Assembly (NCBI GenBank): GCA_947475245.1
Contig: CANJLW010000006.1
Coordinates: forward strand, 1 to 64,000
Length of the DNA: 64,000 bases
Origin: Acetobacteraceae bacterium
GTDB taxonomy: Bacteria; Pseudomonadota; Alphaproteobacteria; Acetobacterales; Acetobacteraceae
Direction: 5' to 3'
A program made the position numbers and the translations under genes. The notes under the pieces were generated by a model that searched no databases, was not told the DNA's origin, and saw only the letters and a program-made list of their open reading frames with translations. Below are positions 43,144-52,721 of the stretch, piece after piece; within the stretch, counting starts at the first letter, position 1; every line of letters begins with the position of its first letter.

Positions 43144-43356
43144 ATGGATATCCAGGTAAGCGACGTCATCGTCGGCCTTCTCATGTCGGTCCTTGGTCTG
43201 ATCGGCCTGTTTATGGCCGCGGGCGCGACCGACGACGCAATCTATGTTTTTGGCCTTTCCCTGGCCGGTTTCGCGGTCGTCTTCGTGCTGGGGTTGATCC
43301 GGCGTCATTTCGACCGGCAGTCCGGTACCATGCCGAAGGGGACCGACTATGTCTGA
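43144..43356 (+). CDS. Small two-helix membrane protein leading the cco operon
   Basis: This is a 70-residue protein with two predicted membrane helices (about residues 8-26 and 32-53) and a polar, basic C-terminus ([19 protein letters not shown]). Its start follows the FNR/FixK-type site. Its last 8 bp overlap the start of ccoN, so translation is coupled. I do not recognise a named family. Position and coupling suggest a cbb3-associated subunit or assembly factor; this is inference. Confidence 0.75.
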   Translation: MDIQVSDVIVGLLMSVLGLIGLFMAAGATDDAIYVFGLSLAGFAVVFVLGLIRRHFDRQSGTMPKGTDYV

Positions 43357-44809
43357 CGCGGCAATCCAATATAACGAAGACGTCGTGAAGAAATTCGTGA
43401 TCGCCGCCATCTTCTGGGCGGTGGTGGCGTTTTTGGTGGGCGTGGTTCTGGCCGGGCAACTGGCGTGGCCGGTCGCCAATCTGGGGCTGCCGTTTACGAA
43501 TTTCGGCCGACTGCGTCCGGTTCACACATCGGCGGCGATCTTCGCCTTCGGCGGATCGGCGCTGTTCGCGACCTCGTTCTATATCGTCCAGCGCACCTGC
43601 AGAGCACGGTTGTTTGGGGGAGAGGCGCTGGCGAATTTTATTTTCTGGGGCTACCAGTTCTTCATCGTCATGGCGGCATTGTCGTATGTGATGGGATTCA
43701 GCCAGGGGCAGGAATATGCCGAACCTGAATGGCATCTCGACCTTTTCCTGACGTTGATCTGGGTGCTCTACGGGGTTGTTTTCATTGGCACGGTGCTGAT
43801 GCGCAAGGAACCTCACATCTATGTCGCGAACTGGTTTTTCATCGCGATGATCCTGACGATCGCCGTGCTGCATCTCGGCAACAATTCGGCCATGCCGGTG
43901 TCGCTGTTCACGGCGAAAAGCTACAACGTCGCCTCCGGCGTGCAGAACGCGATGATCCAGTGGTGGTATGGCCACAACGCGGTCGGCTTCTTTCTGACCG
44001 CAGGGTTTCTGGGAATGATGTACTACTTCATCCCCAAGGCGTCGGGCCGGCCGATCTATTCCTATCGCATTTCGATCGTGCACTTCTGGTCGCTGGTGTT
44101 CATGTACATCTGGGCCGGCCCGCATCACCTGCACTACACGGCGCTGCCGGATTGGACGCAGACCTTGGGCATGGCCTTTTCCATCATGCTGTGGATGCCG
44201 TCCTGGGGCGGAATGATCAACGGGATCATGACCCTGTCGGGTGCCTGGGATAAGCTTCGCACCGACGCCGGCCTGCGCTTTTCGGTCACTGCCGTCGGCT
44301 TCTACGGCATGTCCACCTTCGAAGGCCCGGTGATGTCGATCCGCGGCGTCAACGCCCTGTCGCACTATACCGACTGGGGTATCGGCCATGTCCATTCCGG
44401 TGCCCTCGGCTGGGTGGCGTTCATCAGTTTCGGCGCGCTCTATTACCTGGTGCCGGTGCTGTGGAAGCGGGAGCGGCTCTACTCGCAGAAACTCGCGGCC
44501 TGGCACTTCTGGATCGCCACTCTGGGCATCGTTCTCTACATCACCTCGATGTGGGTCGCGGGCATCATGCAGGGTCTGATGTGGCGCGCATACGACCAGT
44601 TCGGCTTCCTGCAGTATTCGTTCTCGGAGTCCGTCATGGCGGTGCATCCGTACTATGTCATCCGGTTCACCGGCGGCGTGTTCTTCCTGCTGGGCAGTTT
44701 GATCATGGTCTATAACATGATCCAGACCGTCCGAAGCCCGACGACGGCGCGCCCGGCGGCCGAACCCCAAACCGGCCTGCCCATCGGCACCGCCATGGCG
44801 GGAGCGTAA
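43349..44809 (+). CDS. ccoN: cbb3-type cytochrome c oxidase subunit I
   Basis: This is the catalytic subunit of the high-affinity cbb3 oxidase, in the inner membrane. The 486-residue protein has about 12 helices and the haem/CuB histidine regions: [40 protein letters not shown], and [31 protein letters not shown] comes further on. Together these identify CcoN. The length is typical. It overlaps the preceding small gene by 8 bp and lies 4 bp before ccoO. Expression is probably driven by the FNR/FixK-type site at 43039. Confidence 0.97.
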   Translation: MSDAAIQYNEDVVKKFVIAAIFWAVVAFLVGVVLAGQLAWPVANLGLPFTNFGRLRPVHTSAAIFAFGGSALFATSFYIVQRTCRARLFGGEALANFIFWGYQFFIVMAALSYVMGFSQGQEYAEPEWHLDLFLTLIWVLYGVVFIGTVLMRKEPHIYVANWFFIAMILTIAVLHLGNNSAMPVSLFTAKSYNVASGVQNAMIQWWYGHNAVGFFLTAGFLGMMYYFIPKASGRPIYSYRISIVHFWSLVFMYIWAGPHHLHYTALPDWTQTLGMAFSIMLWMPSWGGMINGIMTLSGAWDKLRTDAGLRFSVTAVGFYGMSTFEGPVMSIRGVNALSHYTDWGIGHVHSGALGWVAFISFGALYYLVPVLWKRERLYSQKLAAWHFWIATLGIVLYITSMWVAGIMQGLMWRAYDQFGFLQYSFSESVMAVHPYYVIRFTGGVFFLLGSLIMVYNMIQTVRSPTTARPAAEPQTGLPIGTAMAGA

Positions 44810-44813
44810 GACC

Positions 44814-45533
44814 ATGTTCATCAAACATGAAACAATCGAAAAGAACGCCTTCCTGCTGCTGGTGTTCACGCTGTTGACCATTGCCGTCGGCGGCATCGTG
44901 GAGGTGATACCGCTTTTCACGATCGAAACGACGGTGGAGCACGTCAAGGGCGTGCGGCCCTATAGTCCGCTGGAATCCCGAGGCCGCGACATTTACGTTC
45001 GCGAGGGGTGCTATGTCTGCCACAGTCAGCAGGTGCGCGCGCTGCGCGATGAGGTCGAGCGCTACGGGCATTATTCGATCGCGGCTGAAAGCATGTTCGA
45101 TCATCCCTTCCAGTGGGGATCGAAGCGCATCGGTCCGGATTTGGCCCGTGTCGGCGGCAAGTATTCCAGCGACTGGCACTACGCCCACCTGATGAACGCC
45201 CAAAGCGTCGTGCCGGAATCGCTGATGCCGCATTATGCCTTCCTCGCCCAAACGCCGCTCGACACCGGCGATCTGGTGCGTCGGATCAAGGCGCAACGCA
45301 TGGTCGGCGTGCCCTATACCGACGATCAGGTAGCCAATGCCGCGGCCGATCTGAAAGCCCAGGCCGATCCGGCAGCGGATAATGCCGCACTGTTGCGCCG
45401 TTATCCGAAGGCCGTAACGGTTCCCGGCGACGGTCGATCGGTTACCGAACTCGACGCGCTCGTCGCCTACCTGCAAGTGCTTGGCACCATGGTGAACTTC
45501 GCCGATCCCGCCAACGAAAAGCCGAGGCAATAG
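44814..45533 (+). CDS. ccoO: cbb3-type cytochrome c oxidase subunit II
   Basis: This is a 239-residue membrane-anchored monohaem cytochrome c of cbb3 oxidase. An N-terminal helix ([20 protein letters not shown]) is followed by the haem motif CYVCHSQQ near residue 68. Axial-Met candidates occur in the [16 protein letters not shown] region. [35 protein letters not shown]-like blocks are characteristic of CcoO. It lies directly after ccoN and 11 bp before ccoQ. Confidence 0.97.
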   Translation: MFIKHETIEKNAFLLLVFTLLTIAVGGIVEVIPLFTIETTVEHVKGVRPYSPLESRGRDIYVREGCYVCHSQQVRALRDEVERYGHYSIAAESMFDHPFQWGSKRIGPDLARVGGKYSSDWHYAHLMNAQSVVPESLMPHYAFLAQTPLDTGDLVRRIKAQRMVGVPYTDDQVANAAADLKAQADPAADNAALLRRYPKAVTVPGDGRSVTELDALVAYLQVLGTMVNFADPANEKPRQ

Positions 45534-45544
45534 AGGAGCGCGCC

Positions 45545-45691
45545 ATGTTGCAGATACTCCAATGGATCCAGCACCACTCCGTCGTCCTGATGCTGGCCGT
45601 GTTCCTGTTGCTGGTCATTTCGACCTTCTGGCCGGGGCGTCGCGCCGGCTTCGACCGCGACAGCCGCATCCCGCTTGAAGACGATCGCTGA
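45545..45691 (+). CDS. ccoQ: cbb3 oxidase small subunit
   Basis: This is a 48-residue single-helix protein between ccoO and ccoP. It begins MLQILQWIQHHSVVLMLAV, has one membrane helix, then FWPGRRAGFDRDSRIPLEDD. The F-x-P-x(5)-F motif and acidic tail are typical of CcoQ/FixQ, which stabilises the oxidase complex. AGGAG (45534-45538) lies just upstream. The gene was identified by reading the 11-bp interval after ccoO. Confidence 0.93.
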   Translation: MLQILQWIQHHSVVLMLAVFLLLVISTFWPGRRAGFDRDSRIPLEDDR

Positions 45692-45703
45692 GGAGACCGC
45701 ATC

Positions 45704-46567
45704 GTGCCAACAAAGATCGAGAAGGACTCCATCTCCGGTCAACTGACGACCGGGCATGAGTGGGACGGCATCAAGGAACTGAATCGTCCCTTGCCGAAAT
45801 GGTGGGTGTACATCTTCGTCGCGACGGTTATCTGGTCCGGGGTTTACTTCGTCCTGTACCCCTCCATCCCCGGAATATCAGGTTATTTCCACGGCCTGCT
45901 CGGCTATTCCACACGCGATACGGTCGAGGCCGATGTCGCGGCCGTTGTGAAACAACGCTCGGTTTACATGGATCGCATCGCCGCGCTGCCATACGACGCG
46001 ATCCGCAGGGACCGCCAATTGCTTGCGGTTGCCGAGACGGCCGGGCGGATCGTTTTCGCCGATAACTGCCAGCCCTGTCACGGCGCGGGCGGTGGCGGCA
46101 GCCCCGGCTTTCCGGCGCTGGCCGCGGGGAACTGGCTGTGGGGCGGCAAGCTGGCGGATATCGAAACCAGCATCGTCTTCGGCATTCGCGGCGGTCACGA
46201 CAATGCCCGCCAAAGCGCGATGCCGCGTTTCGGGGTCGATGCGATGCTGAAACCCGACGAAATCCAGGCTGTCGCCGATCACGTCATGGTGCTCTACGGA
46301 AAATCGACGGTAGGTTCTCCCGCGGGCGCGAAAATCTTCGCCGAGAACTGCGTCGCCTGCCACGGCGATGCCGGACAGGGCAATCGGGAGGTCGGCGGGC
46401 CGCGCCTGGCCAGTCGTACTCACCTGAACGCGGACGATCGCGCGACGGTCGTCGGCCAGATCGCCAATCCCCGCATGGGCGTCATGCCGCACTGGAACAC
46501 GCGTCTGGATCAGGCGACCATCAAGAGCCTGACGCTGTATGTGCATGCCCTCGGCGGTGGGGAGTAG
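45704..46567 (+). CDS. ccoP: cbb3-type cytochrome c oxidase subunit III (dihaem)
   Basis: This is a 287-residue dihaem c-type cytochrome that feeds electrons to CcoN. The N-terminal cytosolic EWDGIKELNRPLPKWW motif precedes a single membrane helix (about residues 33-55). Two haem sites follow: CQPCHG near residue 124 and CVACHG near 222. The GTG start has GAGGAGA upstream. The order ccoN-O-Q-P is standard. ccoG follows 14 bp later. Confidence 0.97.
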   Translation: MPTKIEKDSISGQLTTGHEWDGIKELNRPLPKWWVYIFVATVIWSGVYFVLYPSIPGISGYFHGLLGYSTRDTVEADVAAVVKQRSVYMDRIAALPYDAIRRDRQLLAVAETAGRIVFADNCQPCHGAGGGGSPGFPALAAGNWLWGGKLADIETSIVFGIRGGHDNARQSAMPRFGVDAMLKPDEIQAVADHVMVLYGKSTVGSPAGAKIFAENCVACHGDAGQGNREVGGPRLASRTHLNADDRATVVGQIANPRMGVMPHWNTRLDQATIKSLTLYVHALGGGE

Positions 46568-46581
46568 GGACCATCGACACG

Positions 46582-48030
46582 ATGCCCCCTGTCGGCCCGT
46601 TGCCCGTCTCGGCGGCAGACGCGCCCTTGTACGCCAATCGGGTCAGGGTGTATCCGAAAGCCGTACAAGGGCCTGTGCGCCGCTTCAAATGGGCGGTGCT
46701 GATCGCTTGCCTGACGATCTACTACCTGTTGCCGTGGTTGCGCTGGAACCGCGGCGTCACCCAACCCAACCAGGCCGTGCTGCTGGATATCGCCCATGAG
46801 CGCTTCTGGTTCTTCGGTTTGGAGTTCTGGCCGCAGGACATTTATTACCTGACCGGCCTGCTGATCATGGGCGCGGTCGCGTTGTTCCTGGTCACCAGCC
46901 TGTTCGGTCGGGTCTGGTGCGGCTATGCCTGCCCGCAAACCGTGTGGACGGACCTGTTCATGTGGGTGGAACGCCTGATCGAAGGCGACCGGAACGAGCG
47001 GATGAAGCGCGACGCCGCGCCCATCCGTTTCGACACCGCATGGCGCAAGGCCGCCAAACACATCGTCTGGGTCGGCATCGCGTTTTGGACCGGTGGCGCG
47101 TGGATCATGTACTATGTCGATGCGCCGACCGTAACGGTTCAGTTTTGGACCGGGCGGGCGTCGTCGGAGGTCTATTTGTTTACCGGCCTCTTCACCGCCA
47201 CCACTTATCTTCTCGCGGGTTGGGCACGCGAACAGGTCTGCACCTATATGTGCCCGTGGCCGCGCTTCCAATCCGCCATGCTCGACGAACAAAGTCTGAC
47301 CGTGACCTATCAGGCCTGGCGTGGGGAGCCGCGTACGCGCGGTAAGCGAGCCCCGGCCGCCGGCGGCGATTGCGTCGACTGCGGCGCCTGCGTGAATGTC
47401 TGTCCGACCGGGATCGATATTCGCGACGGTATTCAGATGGAATGCATCGGATGCGGGTTGTGCATCGATGCGTGCAATCATGTCATGGCCAAGACCGGAC
47501 GCCCGGGGTGGTTGATCACCTGGGATACGCTGGCCGATCAGGCCGCGAAGGCCGCCGGGAAGCACGCGCCGTTCAAGCTGTTCCGTCCTCGCACGATCAT
47601 CTATCTGTCGGCGCTCGGGATCGCGGCGAGCATCATGGTCGTCGCTCTGGCGCTGCGTCCCGGTATTGGGCTTTCGGTGCTGCACGATCGGGCACCATTG
47701 TTCGTCCGTCTGCCGGACGGCGGGTTGCGCAACGGCTATACCGTCAAGATCGTTAACAAAGCAGCGGTGCCGAAAACGTTCGAACTCGCCGTGCAGGGAC
47801 TGACCGGTGCCGTGCTGGCGGAAGCGGACGAAGGGATCGGCGCGGCCCCCCTGCTGAAACTGCCGGTCGACGCGGACAATGTCGGAACGTTCCGCGTGCT
47901 GGTTACCGGACCGTCGGCCGCCTCGGTCGATGGGTCGCAGCCGATTGAGTTCCTGCTGCGCGATACCGCGACAGGGGAACAAACCGTCTATCAATCTGTC
48001 TTCATGGGTCCCGTTGCGGGGCGGAGGTAG
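46582..48030 (+). CDS. ccoG: cbb3 oxidase assembly Fe-S protein
   Basis: This is a 482-residue membrane protein with about five helices. It has a GRVWCGYACPQTVWTDLF segment, a second Cys pair QVCTYMCPWPRFQ, and two ferredoxin-type 4Fe-4S motifs (CVDCGACVNVCPTG and CIGCGLCIDACN). The C-terminal part is an Ig-like periplasmic domain. CcoG (FixG/RdxA) reduces copper for CcoI-dependent insertion into cbb3 oxidase. ATG 46582 is used, 14 bp after ccoP. An AGGGA about 12 bp upstream is a modest ribosome site. Confidence 0.95.
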   Translation: MPPVGPLPVSAADAPLYANRVRVYPKAVQGPVRRFKWAVLIACLTIYYLLPWLRWNRGVTQPNQAVLLDIAHERFWFFGLEFWPQDIYYLTGLLIMGAVALFLVTSLFGRVWCGYACPQTVWTDLFMWVERLIEGDRNERMKRDAAPIRFDTAWRKAAKHIVWVGIAFWTGGAWIMYYVDAPTVTVQFWTGRASSEVYLFTGLFTATTYLLAGWAREQVCTYMCPWPRFQSAMLDEQSLTVTYQAWRGEPRTRGKRAPAAGGDCVDCGACVNVCPTGIDIRDGIQMECIGCGLCIDACNHVMAKTGRPGWLITWDTLADQAAKAAGKHAPFKLFRPRTIIYLSALGIAASIMVVALALRPGIGLSVLHDRAPLFVRLPDGGLRNGYTVKIVNKAAVPKTFELAVQGLTGAVLAEADEGIGAAPLLKLPVDADNVGTFRVLVTGPSAASVDGSQPIEFLLRDTATGEQTVYQSVFMGPVAGRR

Positions 48031-48032
48031 CA

Positions 48033-48515
48033 ATGTCGACAAATATCCTGCCGGCGCGTTCCGCGTGGCGGCTGTTTCCCTGGTTCATCGTCGGCGGCAT
48101 GTCGGTCGTGGTGGCCGTCAACGCGGTAATGATCACCACGGCCCTGACCACATTTCCGGGCAACGCGGGTCGCGACGGGTTCGGCCTGTCAAATCGTTAT
48201 AATATCGTTCTGGATCGCGTCGCCAATCAGAACGCCCTGGGCTGGACCGTGACCGCCTCGACCGACACGGATGCGCGCGCGTTGCTTGTGCTGAGCGCGG
48301 AGGACGGTGCTCCCATCGTCGGCGCGCGGATCGCCGCGACAGCGCAACGGCCTCTGGGTCCGTTGAATCGCACCGACCTCTCATTCTCCGAGATCGACCG
48401 GGGTCGCTATCGCTCCGCGGGACAACTTCCGTTGCCGGGACAATGGGACCTGACGTTGACGATCGACGCGAACAGCCACGCCCACACCTCGACCCAAAGG
48501 ATCGTTGTCAGGTGA
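48033..48515 (+). CDS. ccoH: cbb3 oxidase accessory protein CcoH/FixH
   Basis: This is a 160-residue protein with one N-terminal membrane helix (WFIVGGMSVVVAVNAVMITTAL) and a periplasmic beta-sandwich (LGWTVTAS, DGAPIVGARIAATAQRPL, LPLPGQWDLTLTI). This matches FixH, which stays with the oxidase and stabilises it. It starts 2 bp after ccoG and its stop overlaps ccoI as GTGA. The strand pattern rather than single residues supports the call. Confidence 0.92.
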   Translation: MSTNILPARSAWRLFPWFIVGGMSVVVAVNAVMITTALTTFPGNAGRDGFGLSNRYNIVLDRVANQNALGWTVTASTDTDARALLVLSAEDGAPIVGARIAATAQRPLGPLNRTDLSFSEIDRGRYRSAGQLPLPGQWDLTLTIDANSHAHTSTQRIVVR

Positions 48516-50884
48516 CTGCTCTGGCTTATGTCGGTCCCATCCCGAAGATGGATCGTGAACCGATTACCGCCTGCGCCCATTGCGGCCAGCCCGCCGCGGG
48601 AAGGCGGTTCTGCTGTGGTGGTTGCGAATCCGCCTTTGAAACCATCCAAGGCCTTGGTTTCGGTGCCTACTACGCCCGACGGCTGCTCGATCCAGACACG
48701 AGAGCACCCAGGCCGGAATCGGCGGAGCGTTGGGACCTCGTTCGCTTCGTGCAAACCGATGCGGATGGCAGCCACGCGCTGGTTCTGGCCGTCGACGGGC
48801 TGCAATGCGGGGCGTGCGTATGGTTGATTGAATCGGTTCTGGGCCGCGAAAAAGCGGTGGTGTCCGGTCGGGTCAACATGACATCCCGTCGATTGAAGCT
48901 GGTCTGGTCCGGCGAGATGGCGGAAGCCGACCGACTGATCGCCATGATCGAACGTCTCGGCTACCGCTTGATTCCCTTCGACGCCGCCGCGCTGGCGGGG
49001 CGCCATGACCGGACGGAGCGCGCATTGGTCCGCGCCATGGCTGTTGCCGGGTTCGCGGCGATCAATGTGATGGTCCTGTCGATCGGTGTCTGGGCCGGGC
49101 AGGCGTCGGGTTGGCTCGACGGCATGGGGCCGGCAACCCGCGATCTGCTGCATTGGGTCAGCGCCCTGATTGCCTTACCCGCGATTGCCTATGCCGGCAT
49201 GCCGTTCTTCGCCTCCGCCTTCGCCGCCCTGCGGCGGTTCCAGTCCAACATGGATGTGCCGATCAGCGTCGGCGTGATCCTGGTCACGACGATGAGCCTG
49301 GTGGAAGCGCTGAACCATGGCGACCATACCTATTTTGATTCCGCCGTGACGCTGCTGTTCTTTCTGCTGATCGGGCGGGTGATGGATCACCGCGCGCGCG
49401 GACAGGCCCGCGCCACCGCGGAACAGCTGCTGACCCTGCGCGCCGCCGACGTCACCCTCCTCCTCCCCGACGGCGGCACCGTGCGGCGCGCACAGGGGGC
49501 CGTTCAGCCGAACGATCGGGTCCTGGTCGGCATGGGGGAACGGATCGGCGTTGACGGCATCGTCGAACGGGGCAGTTCCGCGATTGATTCGGGTTTGATC
49601 TCCGGTGAGAGCGTTCCGGTCGTCGTCGGTCCGGGCGGGCAGGTGTTCGCCGGCACGCTCAATCTGGGCGCGCCCCTGACGATCCGCGCCACGGCCGCCG
49701 GCGGCGGTACCTTGCTGGCGGAATGCGTCCGGTTGATCGAGGCGGCGGAGAGCCGTCGGTCGCGTTTCGTGGTGCTCGCGGACCGCGTGGCCCGCCGTTA
49801 CGCGCCGACGGTTCACCTGGCGGCGCTGCTGACCTTTCTGGGGTGGTATTTTGTCGGCGATGCCCCGATGGCGCAGGCGTTGATGATCGCGAGCGCGGTG
49901 CTGATCATCACCTGCCCCTGCGCATTGGCATTGGCGGTGCCCGCGGTTCAGGTCATCGCGACCTCCGCGCTGCTGCGCGGCGGGATACTGCTGAAGTCGC
50001 CGACGGCCCTGGAACGGCTGGCCCTGGTCGACACCGTCGTTTTCGACAAGACCGGCACGCTGACGGAGCCAAGTCTCGGGTTGGTGCGCGATACGATCGA
50101 TCCGGAAGCGCTGCGTGTCGCCGCGACGCTGGCCGCCAATAGTCGCCACCCCCTGGCGCGCGCCTTGGTCGCCGTCGCGGGGGCGGTGATCCCCGCCGAT
50201 GACGTCGTCGAGGAACCGGGGCGGGGCCTGCGCTCCGGCAATATCCGCCTGGGCAGCGCGCGGTTCTGCGGCGTCGCGGCGGCGGACCCGGATGCCCCGG
50301 AATTCTGGCTGACCCGCCCGGACCATGCGCCGGTGCGGTTCGGCTTCGCCGAAACGCCACGCTCCGACGCGGCGGCGACCATTGCGCGTCTGCGCACCCT
50401 GGGGCTCGACGTGCGGTTGATATCCGGCGATCGCGCGGGCGCGGTCGAATCCATGGCGCAGGCCTGCGGCATTCAGGATTGGACCGCGGGATGCACGCCG
50501 GTCGAGAAGGTCGCGGCGATCGACGCGCTGACAGCGTCCGGACGCCATGTGCTGATGGTCGGCGATGGGCTGAACGATGGGCCGAGCCTGGCGGCGGCTT
50601 CGGTGTCGGCGTCGCCTTCGACGGCGGCGGATGTCAGTCAGACCGTTGCCGATATCGTCTTTCAGCGCAACAGGCTCGGCCCCGTCGTCGAGATTATCGT
50701 CATGGCACGCCGAGCACGGGCGGTGATGCGGCAGAATTTGATGCTGTCGATTGGGTACAACATCCTGATGGTGCCTTTGGCGGTTGCCGGCTGGGTGACG
50801 CCCTGGCTGGCCGCCGCCGCCATGTCCAGTTCGTCTTTGTTGGTGATTTCCAACAGCTTCCGCGCAAGGACCAAATCGGAATGA
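48512..50884 (+). CDS. ccoI: Copper-translocating P1B-type ATPase for cbb3 oxidase
   Basis: This is a 790-residue copper exporter that delivers Cu to cbb3 maturation. The N-terminal metal-binding region has CAHC (21-24) and CCGGC (34-38). The HMA-type LQCGACVW loop is at 98-104. The core has the membrane motif CPC (about 466), phosphorylation site DKTGTLT (D512), and GDGLNDGP. GTG 48512 overlaps the fixH stop and is preferred to ATG 48548 because of the coupling and AAAGGA 10 bp upstream. ccoS overlaps its end as ATGA. Confidence 0.95.
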   Translation: MTALAYVGPIPKMDREPITACAHCGQPAAGRRFCCGGCESAFETIQGLGFGAYYARRLLDPDTRAPRPESAERWDLVRFVQTDADGSHALVLAVDGLQCGACVWLIESVLGREKAVVSGRVNMTSRRLKLVWSGEMAEADRLIAMIERLGYRLIPFDAAALAGRHDRTERALVRAMAVAGFAAINVMVLSIGVWAGQASGWLDGMGPATRDLLHWVSALIALPAIAYAGMPFFASAFAALRRFQSNMDVPISVGVILVTTMSLVEALNHGDHTYFDSAVTLLFFLLIGRVMDHRARGQARATAEQLLTLRAADVTLLLPDGGTVRRAQGAVQPNDRVLVGMGERIGVDGIVERGSSAIDSGLISGESVPVVVGPGGQVFAGTLNLGAPLTIRATAAGGGTLLAECVRLIEAAESRRSRFVVLADRVARRYAPTVHLAALLTFLGWYFVGDAPMAQALMIASAVLIITCPCALALAVPAVQVIATSALLRGGILLKSPTALERLALVDTVVFDKTGTLTEPSLGLVRDTIDPEALRVAATLAANSRHPLARALVAVAGAVIPADDVVEEPGRGLRSGNIRLGSARFCGVAAADPDAPEFWLTRPDHAPVRFGFAETPRSDAAATIARLRTLGLDVRLISGDRAGAVESMAQACGIQDWTAGCTPVEKVAAIDALTASGRHVLMVGDGLNDGPSLAAASVSASPSTAADVSQTVADIVFQRNRLGPVVEIIVMARRARAVMRQNLMLSIGYNILMVPLAVAGWVTPWLAAAAMSSSSLLVISNSFRARTKSE

Positions 50885-51027
50885 CCGTCATCCTGTATTT
50901 ACTGGGCGCGAGTCTGGTTTTGGGCGGGGGCGGGCTCGCCGTCTTCCTGTGGGCACTCCGCACCGGCCAGTTCGAGGACCTGGATGGGGCCTCGAACCGG
51001 ATTCTGTATGACGAGAACGACCGGTAA
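50881..51027 (+). CDS. ccoS: cbb3 oxidase maturation protein CcoS
   Basis: This is a 48-residue single-helix protein (MTVILYLLGASLVLGGGGLAVFLWAL) followed by the family-typical GQFEDLDGASNRILYDEND. CcoS is needed for cofactor insertion into CcoN in other bacteria. It overlaps ccoI by four bases and closes the cluster 7 bp before a convergent gene. The sequence is diagnostic despite its size. Confidence 0.95.
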   Translation: MTVILYLLGASLVLGGGGLAVFLWALRTGQFEDLDGASNRILYDENDR

Positions 51028-51033
51028 CGGGGC

Positions 51034-51918
51034 CTATGCCGTCAGAAACAGGTCCTCCGGCCGGTAGACGCGGCTGACCAACCCCTGTTCGGCGGCGTAG
51101 CGCAGGCAGTATTCGATCCCGGTCCGGTTGGCTTGCAGGCCATAGGGCAGGGGATCGCCGCCGATCGTGGCGGCATAGCGCGCTTCCGCCGGGGCGGTGC
51201 CCGAGGCGGCCTTTGCTTCGTGGAACATCCGCATCAGTTCGGCCCCGAGCCAGGGATGTTCGTTCAACAGGTCCGTCCGCACGCAGACGACATGGTTGAC
51301 CGGATAGGCACCCGTCTTGCGGTACCAGGCAGCGGCGGCGGCATCCGCGTCCGGAATGACCGTGCGCACTTTGGTCTGATCCAGTCCCGTCAACGCGATG
51401 GCCGCGTCGATTTCCCCGGACAACACCATCGCGCGCAGGTCCTGGCCGGGCTCGATCCGGGTCACGTTCGGCGCGTCCTGGTATTCCTGCACATGGGCGT
51501 CTTCTTCCGTGACCCAGGTGATGTCGCGGTGGTCGACGCCATACTCGTCCAGCAGAATTCCGCGCACCCATACGCCGGTCGTCTGGGAAAAGGCGCGCAC
51601 GCCGATCCGCTTACCCTTCAGGTCCGCCGGCCCGCGCAGCGGCGAGTCGTGCCGACAAGTCAGCGCGGCGTGGTGGAAGCCGCGCATGACCACCACCGGT
51701 AGCGCGGTGATGGGTTTGCCGAATTCATGCGCCTGGGCATGGGTCGTCAGCGCGATTTCGCACAGATCGAAATCGAGCGTACGGACCATGCGCCGGAACG
51801 CGCGCGTGATCGGTTCGACGGACTCGAACGCCAGCGCGATCCGTTCGGACGCGACGGCGCCGGACTTCAGGGCGAGGGCATGCGGATAGTCGGCGATTGC
51901 CGCGCGCAGCCGGATCAA
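51034..51918 (-). CDS. 4,5-dihydroxyphthalate decarboxylase (Pht5)-like / SBP-fold protein
   Basis: This 294-residue soluble protein has the periplasmic-binding-protein fold but no signal peptide. It opens with IRLRAAIADYPHALALKSG, then LDFDLCEIALTTHAQAHEFGKPITALPVVVMRGFHHAAL and GKRIGVRAFSQTTGVWVRGIL. These are the blocks of Pht5-type decarboxylases, which use this fold as an enzyme. Whether this one decarboxylates or only binds is unknown. Start TTG 51918 overlaps the upstream SDR stop (TTGA). An ATG at 51963 in frame would overlap the SDR gene by 49 bp. Other phthalate genes are absent. Confidence 0.75.
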   Translation of the reverse strand: MIRLRAAIADYPHALALKSGAVASERIALAFESVEPITRAFRRMVRTLDFDLCEIALTTHAQAHEFGKPITALPVVVMRGFHHAALTCRHDSPLRGPADLKGKRIGVRAFSQTTGVWVRGILLDEYGVDHRDITWVTEEDAHVQEYQDAPNVTRIEPGQDLRAMVLSGEIDAAIALTGLDQTKVRTVIPDADAAAAAWYRKTGAYPVNHVVCVRTDLLNEHPWLGAELMRMFHEAKAASGTAPAEARYAATIGGDPLPYGLQANRTGIEYCLRYAAEQGLVSRVYRPEDLFLTA

Positions 51919-52661
51919 AGTGTTTGCCCGCCGTCGACGACCAGGGTCTGTCCGGTGACCCACGATGCCATGGGCGATGCCAAAAAGATCGCGACATTGG
52001 CGATTTCCTCGGCATAACCCAGGCGGCCGAAGGGGATGGAGTTCAGCACGGCGCCGTAAAGCTTCGGGTTTTCCGTCTTGCGTCGATCCCAGACGCCGCC
52101 CGGAAATTCAATCGATCCCGGCGCGATCCCGTTCACGCGGATGCCGTCGCGCGCATACATTGCCGCCTGCGTGTTTGTGTAATGGATCACCGCGGCCTTG
52201 ATCGCGCCATAGGGCGGCTGGCGGGCGGAAGCGCGCAATGCGGCGACGGAGGAGGTGTTGATGACACAGCCCTTGCCGGCTTTCAGGAACGGCAGTGCCG
52301 CCTGAGTCGCGTGCACGGTCGCCATCATGTCGATGGCCATGCTCGACATCCAGCCGGCGACATCGTCGGTCGATCCGAAGGCGGAGGCATTGTTGATCAG
52401 GACATCGATGCCGCCCAGCGTTTCGGCCGCGTCGGCGATATAGGACTTGATCGCGCCGGCGTCGGCGAGGTCGCAGGCACCGGCATGGGCGATGTGACCC
52501 AGCGCTGCGACCTCCAGCCGGGTTTCTTCCAGGGTTCCCGCGCCGCGCGCGCAGATCGACACATCCGCGCCGGATCCCGCAAAGCCCAGCGCCATGGCGC
52601 GGCCGATGCCTCGGCTGCCGCCGCAGATCACAACTTTTTTGCCCGTAAAATCGATGTTCAT
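51915..52661 (-). CDS. SDR family oxidoreductase
   Basis: This is a 248-residue short-chain dehydrogenase. Features are the nucleotide-binding GGSRGIGRA (residues 14-22), NNAS near 88, catalytic serine in INTSSVAA, YGAIK catalytic Tyr/Lys, and the C-terminal VTGQTLVVDGGQTL. ARGAG after the second strand suggests NADP(H) preference. Length is typical. Substrate unknown; it is coupled to the Pht5-like gene and lies 60 bp below the deacetylase gene, so the three may handle one aromatic or ureide compound. Confidence 0.92.
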   Translation of the reverse strand: MNIDFTGKKVVICGGSRGIGRAMALGFAGSGADVSICARGAGTLEETRLEVAALGHIAHAGACDLADAGAIKSYIADAAETLGGIDVLINNASAFGSTDDVAGWMSSMAIDMMATVHATQAALPFLKAGKGCVINTSSVAALRASARQPPYGAIKAAVIHYTNTQAAMYARDGIRVNGIAPGSIEFPGGVWDRRKTENPKLYGAVLNSIPFGRLGYAEEIANVAIFLASPMASWVTGQTLVVDGGQTL

Positions 52662-52721
52662 CGGCTTGCTCGGTTCCAGTTCAAGGTTGATCCGTCTTAC
52701 GCTCCGAAGCTTATTCGGGAG

